Counted from the stretch's first letter, positions 27,121 to 36,705 are shown. The stretch is DNA of 64,000 bases from Cyclobacteriaceae bacterium (GCA_016786585.1 JAEUUI010000030.1:310001-374000), one strand, 5' to 3'. The notes: generated by a model not told the origin, from the letters alone. Numbers and translations: made by a program.

Positions 27121-27957
27121 ATGATTCAAGAGATGCCAATGGAATCCGAAACAGTTAAAAAACTTGGACCTATAATTATTGAATCCTTAGGCGCTTCTGA
27201 CAAGAAGACTGGTGAGATATTCCATACAGAAATTCTGAAGTACAAAACTTTCGAAAACCCCAATCTGACTAGTAGATTGATTGTGGCCGATACCAAAGAA
27301 TCATTTCTTAACGCTCTCTCAGAAATTGTACGTTCGATTAGAGAAGAACGCTTCTTTCCGATTCTCCATATTGAAAGTCATGGATGCGATGATGGACTCT
27401 ACCTTGGTTCAAAGGAAACTGTTACTTGGTCCGAGATGATGCCTTTATTCGTTGAGATCAATACCTTACTGCATAACAGATTTATAGTGAGCCTGGGTGC
27501 TTGTTATGGAATCAATTTTCTTTCGGCAATTGATATTACAAAAAGGGCGCCATTCAGATGCGTTATCGCAACTACTCAAGCTATCAAGGAAACAAACCTG
27601 ATAGAAGCATTCGAAGCATATTTTGATTCGTACTATTTCACTTTTGATATTATTGAATCGGTTAAAAGGATGAATTCAGCGATAGGCTCTGATATGTTCT
27701 TTCATGTGTCCCAAGAGTATTGTTTTGACAGAATAACTGACCCGGACATGAATCCATCACGTTTCAAGGACAATATCAAGAAAATTGCTACGGAGCAATA
27801 CACCTTAAATCCAGAACTAAGAAATCAGTCATTTAAGTCGCTTTTGTCGCAAACTGAAGACAAAGCCCGAGCCGGATTACGCGAAGCCCGTAAGAATCGA
27901 CCGGTATTTTGTTTCGAAGACTTCAAGGAAAAAGCTAAAGATTTATCAGGTCAATAG
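27121..27957 (+). CDS. Caspase-like (CHAT/C14-type) protease candidate
   Basis: 278 residues with a possible clan CD His-Cys dyad: strand plus HIESHG (His87-Gly88) and, 41 residues on, strand plus SLGACYG (Cys128). This strand-HG / strand-xxC order is that of caspases and CHAT proteases, which serve as cleaving effectors in several bacterial immune systems. No sensor domain is fused; the remaining 150 residues are helical. The family assignment is by motif only. An ATG at 27133 or 27139 could also be the start. Converges on the Mrr-like gene 11 bp away. Confidence 0.5.
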   Translation: MIQEMPMESETVKKLGPIIIESLGASDKKTGEIFHTEILKYKTFENPNLTSRLIVADTKESFLNALSEIVRSIREERFFPILHIESHGCDDGLYLGSKETVTWSEMMPLFVEINTLLHNRFIVSLGACYGINFLSAIDITKRAPFRCVIATTQAIKETNLIEAFEAYFDSYYFTFDIIESVKRMNSAIGSDMFFHVSQEYCFDRITDPDMNPSRFKDNIKKIATEQYTLNPELRNQSFKSLLSQTEDKARAGLREARKNRPVFCFEDFKEKAKDLSGQ

Positions 27958-27968
27958 CTAAAAAAATA

Positions 27969-28793
27969 CTACGGCAATTCTTCCTGAATCATTCCCATTT
28001 TAGATACGGTGAACGATTTGTCGCCAGACATGGATTTCATGATGAGCCAGATTTCATCCTCTAACGTAAGTTTTCGGCTCAGGTCGGTTATAGTTAGCTT
28101 TCCCTTCAACGTAAATCCATTTATAGGCATTACTTCTTTTGTTACCCGGTTGACAAGATTTGAATCTATTTTATAATATTTCTCAAATACCTTATCTGGT
28201 GGTTGTTTATGCACTTCTGTTTTGAAGGACATGATAAACGTATCCATTGGCACTTCTTCCCCGCTACTTAAGTGAACGTGCAATTGATAATGGTTTCTTT
28301 TTTCAGTGATTGTACCGTAATTCTTGCTATCAACTATGATGTCCAATATTTCAGGACGGTTGCGTTTTATACCAATTTGGATCGTTGCAAACGGGATACC
28401 CAAGTTCCCATCTCGCTGTCTGCGGTCGGCTTCATCAATTTCACGAAGCTCTACCAGTGCAATATTTTTATACTTAGCAAAAGAGACTCCATCATCGGTG
28501 AATCCCATCTTTGAAACAATAACGCCTTTATTTATCCCGGTATCTTCAATGATTTCAGCAATCTTCATAACAATCTCTTTGCTGATTTTATCCTGCCAAT
28601 ACTTGCACTCAATAGCCGTGCGATACGTATGAATCCCATCCGAGTGTGAGGTTAATACATCGATCTGATGGCCCACGCCTGACTTACCCACTACCTTGCA
28701 GGTACTGCCATATCCGTCAACTTTGACACCTGCTTTCCTTCCAAGCGCCTCATAAAGGTGTCGAGTTATTTCTTCGTAGTCTTTCCAGTGCAT
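27969..28793 (-). CDS. Mrr-like restriction endonuclease domain protein
   Basis: 274 residues. The N-terminal half shows the PD-(D/E)xK nuclease core of the Mrr family: GKSGVGHQIDV (Asp near residue 45), then AIECKYW (Glu-Cys-Lys near residue 64), followed by GINKGVIVSKMGFTDDGV. The C-terminal half is beta-rich and unrecognised. Probably a modification-dependent or stand-alone DNA nuclease in defence; specificity cannot be inferred. Confidence 0.65.
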   Translation of the reverse strand: MHWKDYEEITRHLYEALGRKAGVKVDGYGSTCKVVGKSGVGHQIDVLTSHSDGIHTYRTAIECKYWQDKISKEIVMKIAEIIEDTGINKGVIVSKMGFTDDGVSFAKYKNIALVELREIDEADRRQRDGNLGIPFATIQIGIKRNRPEILDIIVDSKNYGTITEKRNHYQLHVHLSSGEEVPMDTFIMSFKTEVHKQPPDKVFEKYYKIDSNLVNRVTKEVMPINGFTLKGKLTITDLSRKLTLEDEIWLIMKSMSGDKSFTVSKMGMIQEELP

Positions 28794-28858
28794 GGTTCAA
28801 TATACTTAAATGAAATATTAAAAATCATTGAAGTCTGCTGCGGTTATAGCAAATATCT

Positions 28859-29425
28859 TCATGATATGTCGTTTAGATTGTCCCTTAAAGTATCCCGTAT
28901 CTCTGTCTTAACCGCAATACTTTTCTCCAGCGCAGCAATTACCGCAGGGTCGTGCTTATAACGAGCATAAATCTGAGATCTTATTCTGCCGCGAAGCCAG
29001 TCTAAGATCAGGTTTGGATCCAAAATTTTGAAAAAGCAAAACAAGCTCAATGCGCCACAAATGACAGTTAAAATACCGATGGTGGCCAGAAATGCATTCA
29101 TGACAGAATAATCGTTCATTAGAAACCAGTAAAAGATTACACCTGTTACCAGTATAAACATCACATTAAACCCGATAAGCCAGCGACTTACCTTGCGATC
29201 CAACGACTGAGAAATCTCCCGGGAAACCCGCAAGCTGTTCAAGTCATTCTCGATTTCTTTATTCAATTGATTAATGTGCTTCTCAAGCCTAGTAAAAAAA
29301 GAGGCACGCGAAGATCGCTCAGCGCTCTGGGTTTCGCTCGCATCATCCTGTGAATATACCCAGATGGCGATCAGAAGTACAATCAATAACACAAAAAGCA
29401 ATGCGATCCAATCGGAGCGTTTCAT
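28859..29425 (-). CDS. Hypothetical membrane protein with three helices
   Basis: 188 residues: one N-terminal membrane helix (IALLFVLLIVLLIAIWVY), a coiled-coil segment (LEKHINQLNKEIENDLNSLR), two further helices (FNVMFILVTGVIFYWFL and AFLATIGILTVICGALSLFCFF), then a charged cytoplasmic tail. Not recognised. Sits between the Mrr-like gene and dam; a defence-effector role is possible but unsupported. Confidence 0.55.
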   Translation of the reverse strand: MKRSDWIALLFVLLIVLLIAIWVYSQDDASETQSAERSSRASFFTRLEKHINQLNKEIENDLNSLRVSREISQSLDRKVSRWLIGFNVMFILVTGVIFYWFLMNDYSVMNAFLATIGILTVICGALSLFCFFKILDPNLILDWLRGRIRSQIYARYKHDPAVIAALEKSIAVKTEIRDTLRDNLNDIS

Positions 29426-29565
29426 GGTTGTCGAATAAAAGGTTAGCTATTTAAGGTAATATGATTTTTCATTGCGATCAAAAGAGACATTTCACCCGTC
29501 ATGAAGTTGGGTCAAGAAAGAAATTAGATCTCAGATGAGAAAACGTCCGACAACTACGAGTTCAC

Positions 29566-30507
29566 TTAGCGGATAGAAACAGGTACGCGGGATTTCTTAC
29601 CACCTTTTTTCACGTTATAAGATTGATTCTCAGTGATCTTAAACGCATCCGGAAGCACCAGGTTATCCGAAGAAATAAAAAGCTCTTTCCCTACTTTAGC
29701 TTTATTGATAAAGTAATTCTTTTTGATCACTCCGATTCCCTTATTGTCATACAGCTCTTTTATCAGCTTAGTATCATCATACGACAAGACCCATTTGAAG
29801 TTCGTAGCACTCTTTAGAAAGAACGCTAGATCCTGATGGTCCGACTTCTCATAAAAATGTCTGTATATGTCTTTCCCGACAATGTCGTATGGAGGATCTA
29901 GGAAGATCAAGAGCCTTTCATCATTGAGAATAAAATCATCAAACAACTTTTTCAGAAAATCGATCGCATCAAGATTGTACAAAAAGATCCTGTTTTTGTA
30001 CATCGCCAAATTTTCAATGCGATTGATCAGATCGGCTTTGTTGTACCGTGCGTTGATCTTGTATTTTCCTTCTTGTTTTATTCCACCAATTGGTCCTGAA
30101 TTAAGAATTCCTGAACGAGTTACACGGTTAAGGAAAAAACCCGTAAACCCTACTTCCAACGGGTCACCGTTTGCCTCATAGTATTTATCATTGAGCAAAG
30201 CATGCTGTCGTCTCCATTCCGCAACACTTACACGTTTGTTCTTGATCATTCCAACCAATCTATCGGTATCATTTATTACAGAATGCCAGAACGAATAGAT
30301 AAAACGATCCTTGTCATTGAGATAAACCTGGAAAACATAGTCATGCATCAGCAAACTCAAAGCCGCCCCTGCCCCACCCGCATACGGCTCGACATGAGTG
30401 CCACCCCACAGTTTATTCTCCATGAGAATCGAAATCAAAAAATCTTTGATGCCTGCTTTTCCGCCCGGATATCGTAAGGGGCTAGCATGATTATGGTTTT
30501 GTGCCAT
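29566..30507 (-). CDS. D12-class DNA adenine N6-methyltransferase (Dam-like)
   Basis: 313 residues. PLRYPGGKAG near the N-terminus is the FxGxG-type SAM motif of D12 methylases, and LLIFLDPPYDIVG holds the catalytic DPPY. Its start overlaps the 3' end of the ParB-like gene by 17 bp, so the two are co-expressed. No cognate restriction enzyme is adjacent, although the Mrr-like nuclease is two genes away. Target sequence unknown. Confidence 0.88.
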   Translation of the reverse strand: MAQNHNHASPLRYPGGKAGIKDFLISILMENKLWGGTHVEPYAGGAGAALSLLMHDYVFQVYLNDKDRFIYSFWHSVINDTDRLVGMIKNKRVSVAEWRRQHALLNDKYYEANGDPLEVGFTGFFLNRVTRSGILNSGPIGGIKQEGKYKINARYNKADLINRIENLAMYKNRIFLYNLDAIDFLKKLFDDFILNDERLLIFLDPPYDIVGKDIYRHFYEKSDHQDLAFFLKSATNFKWVLSYDDTKLIKELYDNKGIGVIKKNYFINKAKVGKELFISSDNLVLPDAFKITENQSYNVKKGGKKSRVPVSIR

Positions 30508-31918
30508 CAGATGGATTAAGTGTTATTTTTAGTAGTCCTTGTAAACTTGACCAGGTTTTTCTCAGACTTGTCTCGTCTGGAATTTCTTCCGGATTGTGCA
30601 CAAGCTGGTTCAGGTTATAGAGAACCGGATCTTCGCTCTTCTGGTCAATAAAATCTGCGATCTTTTTTGACAAATGACCGGACAACGTAGTTGTGGCCGG
30701 ATCAGAAATCCACTTGAGCATTTTTTTAAGCTCGGGTGTCCAATGACCTGTTAGATTCTGACCTTTCTTGGCAGCTGCTTTATGAGCTTCTGCTTTCATC
30801 TTAGCAATTTCCCCAATGCTATCCAGGTGCTTGAACAAAGAAAGCTCCAATAACAATCTAAGAGATATTCCAACTGCATTGGCGTACTTAATGACCGGCA
30901 TGCGTTGGAGTTCGCCAAAGACACTCTGGATTCTTGTCTCTTTGATCGTACAATCAAAATCCATAGGAATTAACCCCTTCGAAGTCGCTTTGCTTCTACC
31001 GGAACCCTTCGTAGGTACGGATGTGATAGAAGTTCCTTTTTGAAGCTGTTTGACAAACTGTTCAGCAGTAAGATGTCCACTTCCTGAACTTTTAAGATTG
31101 ACTTCTCTCTTCTTGTCAGTAATGTATTTCTTCTTGTCTTCTACACTATTTACCATCCTGGAGAAGCTTTTCGAAGTTACCACATCCGTCACGATCGGAG
31201 TGAATCCTTTCTGAAATTCAGAACCTTTAGATTTTATTATAAGTTTTCCGTTGTGATCATAGCTATAACCAAGATATTTCATGGTGTTCTCATCATCCAT
31301 GATCCTGAGCAGGTTCGTCAAGTAAAACTTCTTTTCATTAAGGACAATCTTTTTGATCTCTTCGGGTAAATCGAGCGCCTTCGCGATAAGATAGGCATCC
31401 AATGCCTTATTTGCTTCCGTAAACTTGGCCTTATTATTACTACGATAAGCTTGATTGAAACGGTATTTCGAAATTGGATCCCATTTCAGTCGGCCAGGTG
31501 TGGTGTGAAGGCTCTCGATGAGGTCAATGGCATCCGCTCGTAGTGGCGCAATTACCACCGACATCTTTTTAATAGACGCTTTGTCCGTTGCTGCGCTTAG
31601 CTTGGTAAATCGTGTTCGGTTGCTGTCTGATAGCTTTTCAGGTTGCAATAAAGCTTTACAGGCCGCAAGTCTTCGGTTACCTTCCAACACTATATACTTT
31701 CCTTTCTCCAATACGACTACAAGCGATTCGTGCGGATAAAAACCATTTTCCTCAATACTCGATGCTATTTCATAAACATCATATTCATCGATAAGCGCTT
31801 CCAAGAGTTGCGGTTGCGCTAATCCATGCAGGTGTGGCGGAAATCGCCAGTTTTGATCATCCAGAAAAAGATCTTGAGTATCAATCTCAGTCTTTTTCCA
31901 TTGACTAGGCTTTGTCAT
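30491..31918 (-). CDS. ParB/Srx-fold nuclease-domain protein
   Basis: 475 residues. The N-terminal part has the ParB-like signature GKYIVLEGNRRLAACKALL (GxRR-type motif, near residues 73-92), followed by a long helical region. Such proteins can bind or nick DNA and frequently accompany methylases on mobile elements. Upstream is a very AT-rich 125-bp divergent region shared with the recombinase-like gene. Not a chromosome-partition ParB: no parA is nearby. Confidence 0.7.
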   Translation of the reverse strand: MTKPSQWKKTEIDTQDLFLDDQNWRFPPHLHGLAQPQLLEALIDEYDVYEIASSIEENGFYPHESLVVVLEKGKYIVLEGNRRLAACKALLQPEKLSDSNRTRFTKLSAATDKASIKKMSVVIAPLRADAIDLIESLHTTPGRLKWDPISKYRFNQAYRSNNKAKFTEANKALDAYLIAKALDLPEEIKKIVLNEKKFYLTNLLRIMDDENTMKYLGYSYDHNGKLIIKSKGSEFQKGFTPIVTDVVTSKSFSRMVNSVEDKKKYITDKKREVNLKSSGSGHLTAEQFVKQLQKGTSITSVPTKGSGRSKATSKGLIPMDFDCTIKETRIQSVFGELQRMPVIKYANAVGISLRLLLELSLFKHLDSIGEIAKMKAEAHKAAAKKGQNLTGHWTPELKKMLKWISDPATTTLSGHLSKKIADFIDQKSEDPVLYNLNQLVHNPEEIPDETSLRKTWSSLQGLLKITLNPSDGTKP

Positions 31919-32043
31919 GCAAATGGGGGTTAAATGCGTTCCTTCTGCCCTTCTTTCAACTCTTTCGAAATATAAAAAATAGTATATTAATTTTAAACAT
32001 TTTTTATATAATTTTAATACCCTATTAAAAATATCTATATCTA

Positions 32044-32670
32044 ATGGTTTACGGACTCATGCGTTTGGATGGCAAAACTTCTCTTGAAGCGGGGAAGCGG
32101 CACATACTCGCGTTTATCCGTAAGAAAAAACTTCCGGAACCAGAATGGATTGACCAAACAGATATCAGCAACATTACCCACGCCAATCGGCAGCTTGTGT
32201 CAAAGGTCAAGCCAGGAGACACACTGATCGTTTCTCGGGTGATAAACCTGAGTATGCACCACAAAAATTTGCTTGATACGCTTATCTCACTTCTTAAAAA
32301 AAGCTGTACTGTGTTGATTGTCCAGGAAGAAGCTGTTTTCCCGCATCCAGCCTTTTCAGCTGACGCACAGCTTGAAATTTTTCGCAGGTTGCAAGAACTG
32401 AATAAATCGATCATCCATGAACAACTATCGCGAAGCAGGATGGCACTCAGGAAGTATAAGAAATCCGGAAGACTGGGGCGGCCTAAAGGAAGCAGCAATA
32501 AGGCCAGCAAGCTTGACGGCAAAAAAGATGAGATTCAGAAACTGCTCAATGATCGGATTGGATTGAGCGGGATTGGACGTACCTTCAAGGTTAACCGCTT
32601 AACGGTAAAGTCCTTCATTGAGAGGAACGAGTTAAAACGCCAAAACCCAAAAAACAAAAAGCGCTCATGA
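32044..32670 (+). CDS. Serine-recombinase-like protein, catalytic residues lost
   Basis: 208 residues aligning along their length with MPI-type resolvases: N-terminal fold, KPGDTLIVSRVINLS, then the GRLGRPKGS linker and a C-terminal HTH (GIGRTFKVNRLTVKSFI). The usual YxRVS start reads YGLMRLD, placing Asp where the nucleophilic Ser should be, and the usual SRLGR reads SRVINLS. It is therefore predicted not to recombine DNA but may still bind it. It overlaps the next gene by 4 bp (ATGA). Confidence 0.7.
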   Translation: MVYGLMRLDGKTSLEAGKRHILAFIRKKKLPEPEWIDQTDISNITHANRQLVSKVKPGDTLIVSRVINLSMHHKNLLDTLISLLKKSCTVLIVQEEAVFPHPAFSADAQLEIFRRLQELNKSIIHEQLSRSRMALRKYKKSGRLGRPKGSSNKASKLDGKKDEIQKLLNDRIGLSGIGRTFKVNRLTVKSFIERNELKRQNPKNKKRS

Positions 32671-33554
32671 CGTCTATAAAAACCGACTTTTATCGCGACT
32701 GGATTGACATGCTTTCGCAGGTGCTTTCATCACAAGGCTACACTCTACCGTCCAGCACTTCCGATAACGACATCAGTAATATGTACTTCAATCTCCATAA
32801 CAGGTTGATTGAGCCCAAGCCAAGAGTAGTTTTGCGATCCCAAGAATTTCAATGTCCGGCCGGGTATGAGAATGCCATCAATGAACTCATTACCAGAATT
32901 GCAGTTGGGGAAGATCTTACACCTTTCTTAAGCAAAAAGCTCAAAGATCTAAGCTACAATGATGATCTGATCAATGACTGGGACATCTATCATTTGCATT
33001 TGGGCCGGGTACTGGAACCAGCCGGAGAGTTCATTGTCCGGTCCGGCCCAGTATTAAAAGCAAGATTCGATGACGATCACGCCTACTTCATTAACATCTA
33101 TCAACATAATAACTGGACAAAGCAGGAGATGATTCAAATCATCAATGACAATTGGCCAGAATCTATCGCGGCCTTCAAACTTTCTAGCGACATTTCACTG
33201 CTACATGTGCCTACTGACTCGGACATCAAAGTTGCGAGGGACGGCCATGTTAATACCATGATCCAGCTTCCAACCGGTGAAGTTTACTCGCCAATCGGGG
33301 GTGGATTGACCTCAAGCGGAATTGGTTTTAGGGTTGTTAGGGCGACTCAATACCATCACAAAAAAATTCTCTTGATGGAGGAGAATTTTTCGATATCGTT
33401 TCAAGCAGCTTATCAGGTTGCTCCGGAAAATGTAAAAGCCTTTTTCACTCAGGCTAACGATATAACGTTTAAACTATTTGTTATAAATGGCCAGTTCATT
33501 GCAATCGAACCAATCAGTGGTTTTGAAGTGGACTTGGGGCCAGTACGCAACTAG
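32667..33554 (+). CDS. Hypothetical protein with DWDIYHLHLG motif
   Basis: 295 residues, soluble, not assigned to a named family. The segment LINDWDIYHLHLG (near residues 107-119) looks like a conserved catalytic or binding motif (Asp, His, His), followed by a beta-rich half. Translationally coupled to the dead recombinase, suggesting a two-gene regulatory or toxin-type unit (inference). It converges on pycTM with a 4-bp overlap. Confidence 0.55.
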   Translation: MTSIKTDFYRDWIDMLSQVLSSQGYTLPSSTSDNDISNMYFNLHNRLIEPKPRVVLRSQEFQCPAGYENAINELITRIAVGEDLTPFLSKKLKDLSYNDDLINDWDIYHLHLGRVLEPAGEFIVRSGPVLKARFDDDHAYFINIYQHNNWTKQEMIQIINDNWPESIAAFKLSSDISLLHVPTDSDIKVARDGHVNTMIQLPTGEVYSPIGGGLTSSGIGFRVVRATQYHHKKILLMEENFSISFQAAYQVAPENVKAFFTQANDITFKLFVINGQFIAIEPISGFEVDLGPVRN

Positions 33555-34138
33555 TTTTGCCTTGCTCTTGAATCTAGCTTAATTGATTTGGCATCAGTAT
33601 TACGGACCTTCTTTATCCAGAAAAAAATTTGAAAAGGAATTGGCAAGATCATTCCGGCCAACGTTACATTCAAGGCTATATAGAACATCTTATACTTCAA
33701 CCATGTATTTCTTGCGTTGGCTACAATCTGAGACGCGAGATCAAGATGGTAGGGATTAATGCTTTTTGACTGAGATTGTTCCGATCTCATCTCAACCAGT
33801 TTGAAATATTCATCTGCATTAAAGTCACCGATATGACGAAAGAAGACTACACTTTTCTCCTGTACTAATTTCTTGTCAATTTTAGCGACAACTTCTCTGC
33901 TCAACGTTAGTGCTGGCATGAAAGAGAAAAAGGAGACTACAATTCCAACAAATGCGCAACACATAAAAATACTTACCGGAATTGTTAAACAGGCACTCAG
34001 TTGCTGTATGCCGGTGAAACTTTGCAGGATACCCCAGATCGCAGCTCCATTGAAGGCTATCAAGACCCCATTCTTAGCTTCAGCGAATCGAAGCCATTCG
34101 TTAACATTACCAAAAATAAATTTTAATCGTTCCTCCAT
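33551..34138 (-). CDS. pycTM: Pycsar effector PycTM (transmembrane)
   Basis: 195 residues with the PycTM start FGNVNEWLRFAEAKNGVLIAF, in which the WLRFAEAK helix leads into TM1, a second helix (IFMCCAFVGIVVSFFSF), a cytosolic middle part and a last helix (LNVTLAGMILPIPFQIFFWI). In known Pycsar systems this protein is activated by cCMP or cUMP and damages the inner membrane to stop phage spread. It starts one base after pycC stops, which fixes the pairing. Confidence 0.8.
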   Translation of the reverse strand: MEERLKFIFGNVNEWLRFAEAKNGVLIAFNGAAIWGILQSFTGIQQLSACLTIPVSIFMCCAFVGIVVSFFSFMPALTLSREVVAKIDKKLVQEKSVVFFRHIGDFNADEYFKLVEMRSEQSQSKSINPYHLDLASQIVANARNTWLKYKMFYIALNVTLAGMILPIPFQIFFWIKKVRNTDAKSIKLDSRARQN

Positions 34139-35134
34139 TCATTTAAGGATTTCTTCTATGTGAGTATAATAAACATCTCCACCAAATACCCTTCCAGAAA
34201 CGTCTTTAAATTCATGGTCTCTGATTTCCGTGTAAAGAAGTGTTCCAGATGCATTGTAAAGTTCACTTCGATTTGACTTTGATAGTTCAGAATATACGGA
34301 TTCGGTCATTAAGATATTAGGGATAGTTCTTGTTTCTAAATCTAGCTTTTCAATCTTATGAATTATTCCTGCAGAAAGCCCAAACCCTTTCCCATCCGAA
34401 TTGACAAACAATTTATCAGCTATTTGCTCCTTGGTAAATATAGAATCTTGAGCAGGTAAATATCGTGAAGGTGGCAAACTGTTACTCCCTCCCAGCCGAA
34501 TAACATATCTCCTTCTCGGCTCATGTCTGACTTTATATTTCTGAGTCTCAATTTTTTTGGTTGCAACATCAGTAAGCTTTGAAGCAATGTTCGCAGCATC
34601 TCCGACCCAAACCAGGCTTTTGTACTCAGACTGCTCATCGTGCTTCTTTCGAATCCCTGTTTTGAGGACCAACATTTCTCCAAAATCAATACCGATACCA
34701 ACTTTAAAATCATCAATACCAACATGCGTAGCGAGAATCCGTGTTGCAACGGTATTCATAACTTCAGCACAATTCAAGGCATTTACGTAACAGTTCTTGG
34801 GTTCGAATACTACCATTACCCTGTCACCCACAATATTTCTTACATAGCCATATTCATCGGCAATGGTGGCCATTGCATGTATAAACGCAGAATATATTTT
34901 ACCCAGTCTAATCTTATCTTTCGATAATGACTTTGATATTTTGGTTGAGTTTCTCACATCAACCATTAATACGCAGGTCTTGATAGTTTTGCCCTTCTTG
35001 TCGCTTCCCAGCGGGAAAGTCAAGCCAGGATCGTCTCTTGAAGGGACAACATAGGCAGTTGTCGTCTCGATGGACTTTCCAAAAATATCCTTGACATCCT
35101 GGTTTACCTGGGATAACAGCTCTTTAATACTCAT
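34139..35134 (-). CDS. pycC: Pycsar pyrimidine cyclase PycC
   Basis: 331 residues with a class III nucleotide-cyclase domain. Metal-binding aspartates are visible in CVLMVDVRNSTKIS (Asp59) and VGDRVMVVF (Asp104); VWVGDAANIASKL holds the transition-state Asn (Asn182). With PycTM directly downstream it forms a complete two-gene Pycsar anti-phage system making cCMP or cUMP on infection. The product nucleotide cannot be read from sequence here. The C-terminal third is unassigned. Confidence 0.82.
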   Translation of the reverse strand: MSIKELLSQVNQDVKDIFGKSIETTTAYVVPSRDDPGLTFPLGSDKKGKTIKTCVLMVDVRNSTKISKSLSKDKIRLGKIYSAFIHAMATIADEYGYVRNIVGDRVMVVFEPKNCYVNALNCAEVMNTVATRILATHVGIDDFKVGIGIDFGEMLVLKTGIRKKHDEQSEYKSLVWVGDAANIASKLTDVATKKIETQKYKVRHEPRRRYVIRLGGSNSLPPSRYLPAQDSIFTKEQIADKLFVNSDGKGFGLSAGIIHKIEKLDLETRTIPNILMTESVYSELSKSNRSELYNASGTLLYTEIRDHEFKDVSGRVFGGDVYYTHIEEILK

Positions 35135-35184
35135 GAGGGGATGAGATTTTTATTAAACCGTACAATTAAATTACACAATCCAAA

Positions 35185-36684
35185 CTATTTCGTTGCATCG
35201 CCTTCGATGTTCTCTGACAAAAGTCTCTCCGGATGGCCATTCGTTGCGTAGTCGACATATTTGCCAGTAAAACCCAATACTTTTAAAAACGTTCGATGGA
35301 ACAAGGTTTCATACGCCCGAGTTAATTTAATATGCTCAGGAATTGTTTTTTCATTGACCTCTATATTAGAGTGCGTCATAACATTACGTGATCTTAACGC
35401 CTTAGCCTCTAGTGATGTTGGGGCAAAGGCAAAACCAAGTGCTTTGAAAAACAATCTTTGTTTCTCGGCAACTCCAATTTGGAATGGATTTCTAAGGAAA
35501 TTAAGAACTCTATCTTTAAATGGTGATCTGATCAATTTTCTATCAATTGACTCAACATCGTTCTTTAGAAGTTCTGTGATATCAGATTTCTCTTTTTTAG
35601 AAAATGATTTCAAAATATTATTATGTTGAAGATAGTTCTCTGCAAGGCTTTCCAGAGCACTTGATAATATAGGAAGATTAGTTCCGATCGCAAGATCTCT
35701 TGCAATCCAGTATTTCCATAATACGTCAGACAACTGTAAGGAGTTTCTCAACGACAAATAACCTGGCAACACTTCATTGACGACTTCTTCAAGCTTGTTA
35801 GAATTAGCTTGTTTTGGGAATTCAATTGGCGGGAGAGCAAGCTTTGCACACTTTGAGATAATATTGTTTCCCCACGGATCCTTGCTCAATTTTCGAATTG
35901 CATAGCCACGATGGTCATACTCGGTATAACCAATCTCAAGCAGCTGAGTTCCGGTAATAAAACCTATGATTTCTGCAACAGCTGTTTGAACGTTTTCTTC
36001 CGGAATGCCGAATTCTTCCCGGTATTCGATGGAGATACCGTGACTCCAGGTTGGCAAAAATTCGACCGGAACCTTTTGGACAATACATTTTACTTGTCCT
36101 GAATCAACCAGAAAAAAGTCTCGTGAGAAACCATGTTGTTTGCTATAAACGATTCGGGAAGCCTCTTTGTCAACCCCATCTCTTAACTTGGTAGACACGC
36201 CATCATTTGTCCTTCTAGTGCTTCGCGGAAATATCTGATTTATCTTACCTGTCAGATACCAACACATTTTTTTTGCTGCTGGTTTATCAGTCAACGTTTC
36301 GACAAATGAGCTAAAATCTAATGTTGCCTCGAAACGCGTTGATGGTCGTCCCTGAAAAAGTTGCCCAAACCTTGCATTAGTTATGTAGCAATGATGCAAA
36401 TGATATATCTGACCTAAAGGACTTGTCTCACCGATTAAGGTATCTCCTTTGATAATACTGCCATCTGTCAATTCCCGGCCTTCTTCACGGTATTCAAATG
36501 CTTGGTGATCTTCTGTAAAGCCTTCCATGCTACCAACCAATTTGTATTGATTGTCACGCGCTATAGTTACTCGGGAACTTTCAGGGATTCTATAAAATTT
36601 CCTTCCCGATGTTACATTATCGACAGTGATCGGAAAATCAAACGACTCCCATTCCAAAAGACTTGGGTAGTTTTCTTTAGTCAT
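35185..36684 (-). CDS. HEPN-domain RNase candidate (ApeA-like)
   Basis: 499 residues. Near the C-terminus (about residues 433-438) the helical region contains RNVMTH, matching the HEPN ribonuclease signature Rx4H. The N-terminal 300 residues are beta-rich, resembling the layout of the ApeA anti-phage protein, which is a single-gene HEPN effector. The family match is by architecture and motif only. It lies 21 bp after a STAS-GHKL gene and 50 bp before pycC, all co-directional. Confidence 0.55.
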   Translation of the reverse strand: MTKENYPSLLEWESFDFPITVDNVTSGRKFYRIPESSRVTIARDNQYKLVGSMEGFTEDHQAFEYREEGRELTDGSIIKGDTLIGETSPLGQIYHLHHCYITNARFGQLFQGRPSTRFEATLDFSSFVETLTDKPAAKKMCWYLTGKINQIFPRSTRRTNDGVSTKLRDGVDKEASRIVYSKQHGFSRDFFLVDSGQVKCIVQKVPVEFLPTWSHGISIEYREEFGIPEENVQTAVAEIIGFITGTQLLEIGYTEYDHRGYAIRKLSKDPWGNNIISKCAKLALPPIEFPKQANSNKLEEVVNEVLPGYLSLRNSLQLSDVLWKYWIARDLAIGTNLPILSSALESLAENYLQHNNILKSFSKKEKSDITELLKNDVESIDRKLIRSPFKDRVLNFLRNPFQIGVAEKQRLFFKALGFAFAPTSLEAKALRSRNVMTHSNIEVNEKTIPEHIKLTRAYETLFHRTFLKVLGFTGKYVDYATNGHPERLLSENIEGDATK

Positions 36685-36705
36685 ATCCCTATTGTCACCA
36701 ATTAA

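Noticed and set aside
30491-31918. Chromosome or plasmid partition ParB
   Set aside because: No ParA partner, no parS-like sites noticed, and gene is coupled to a methylase on a transposon.
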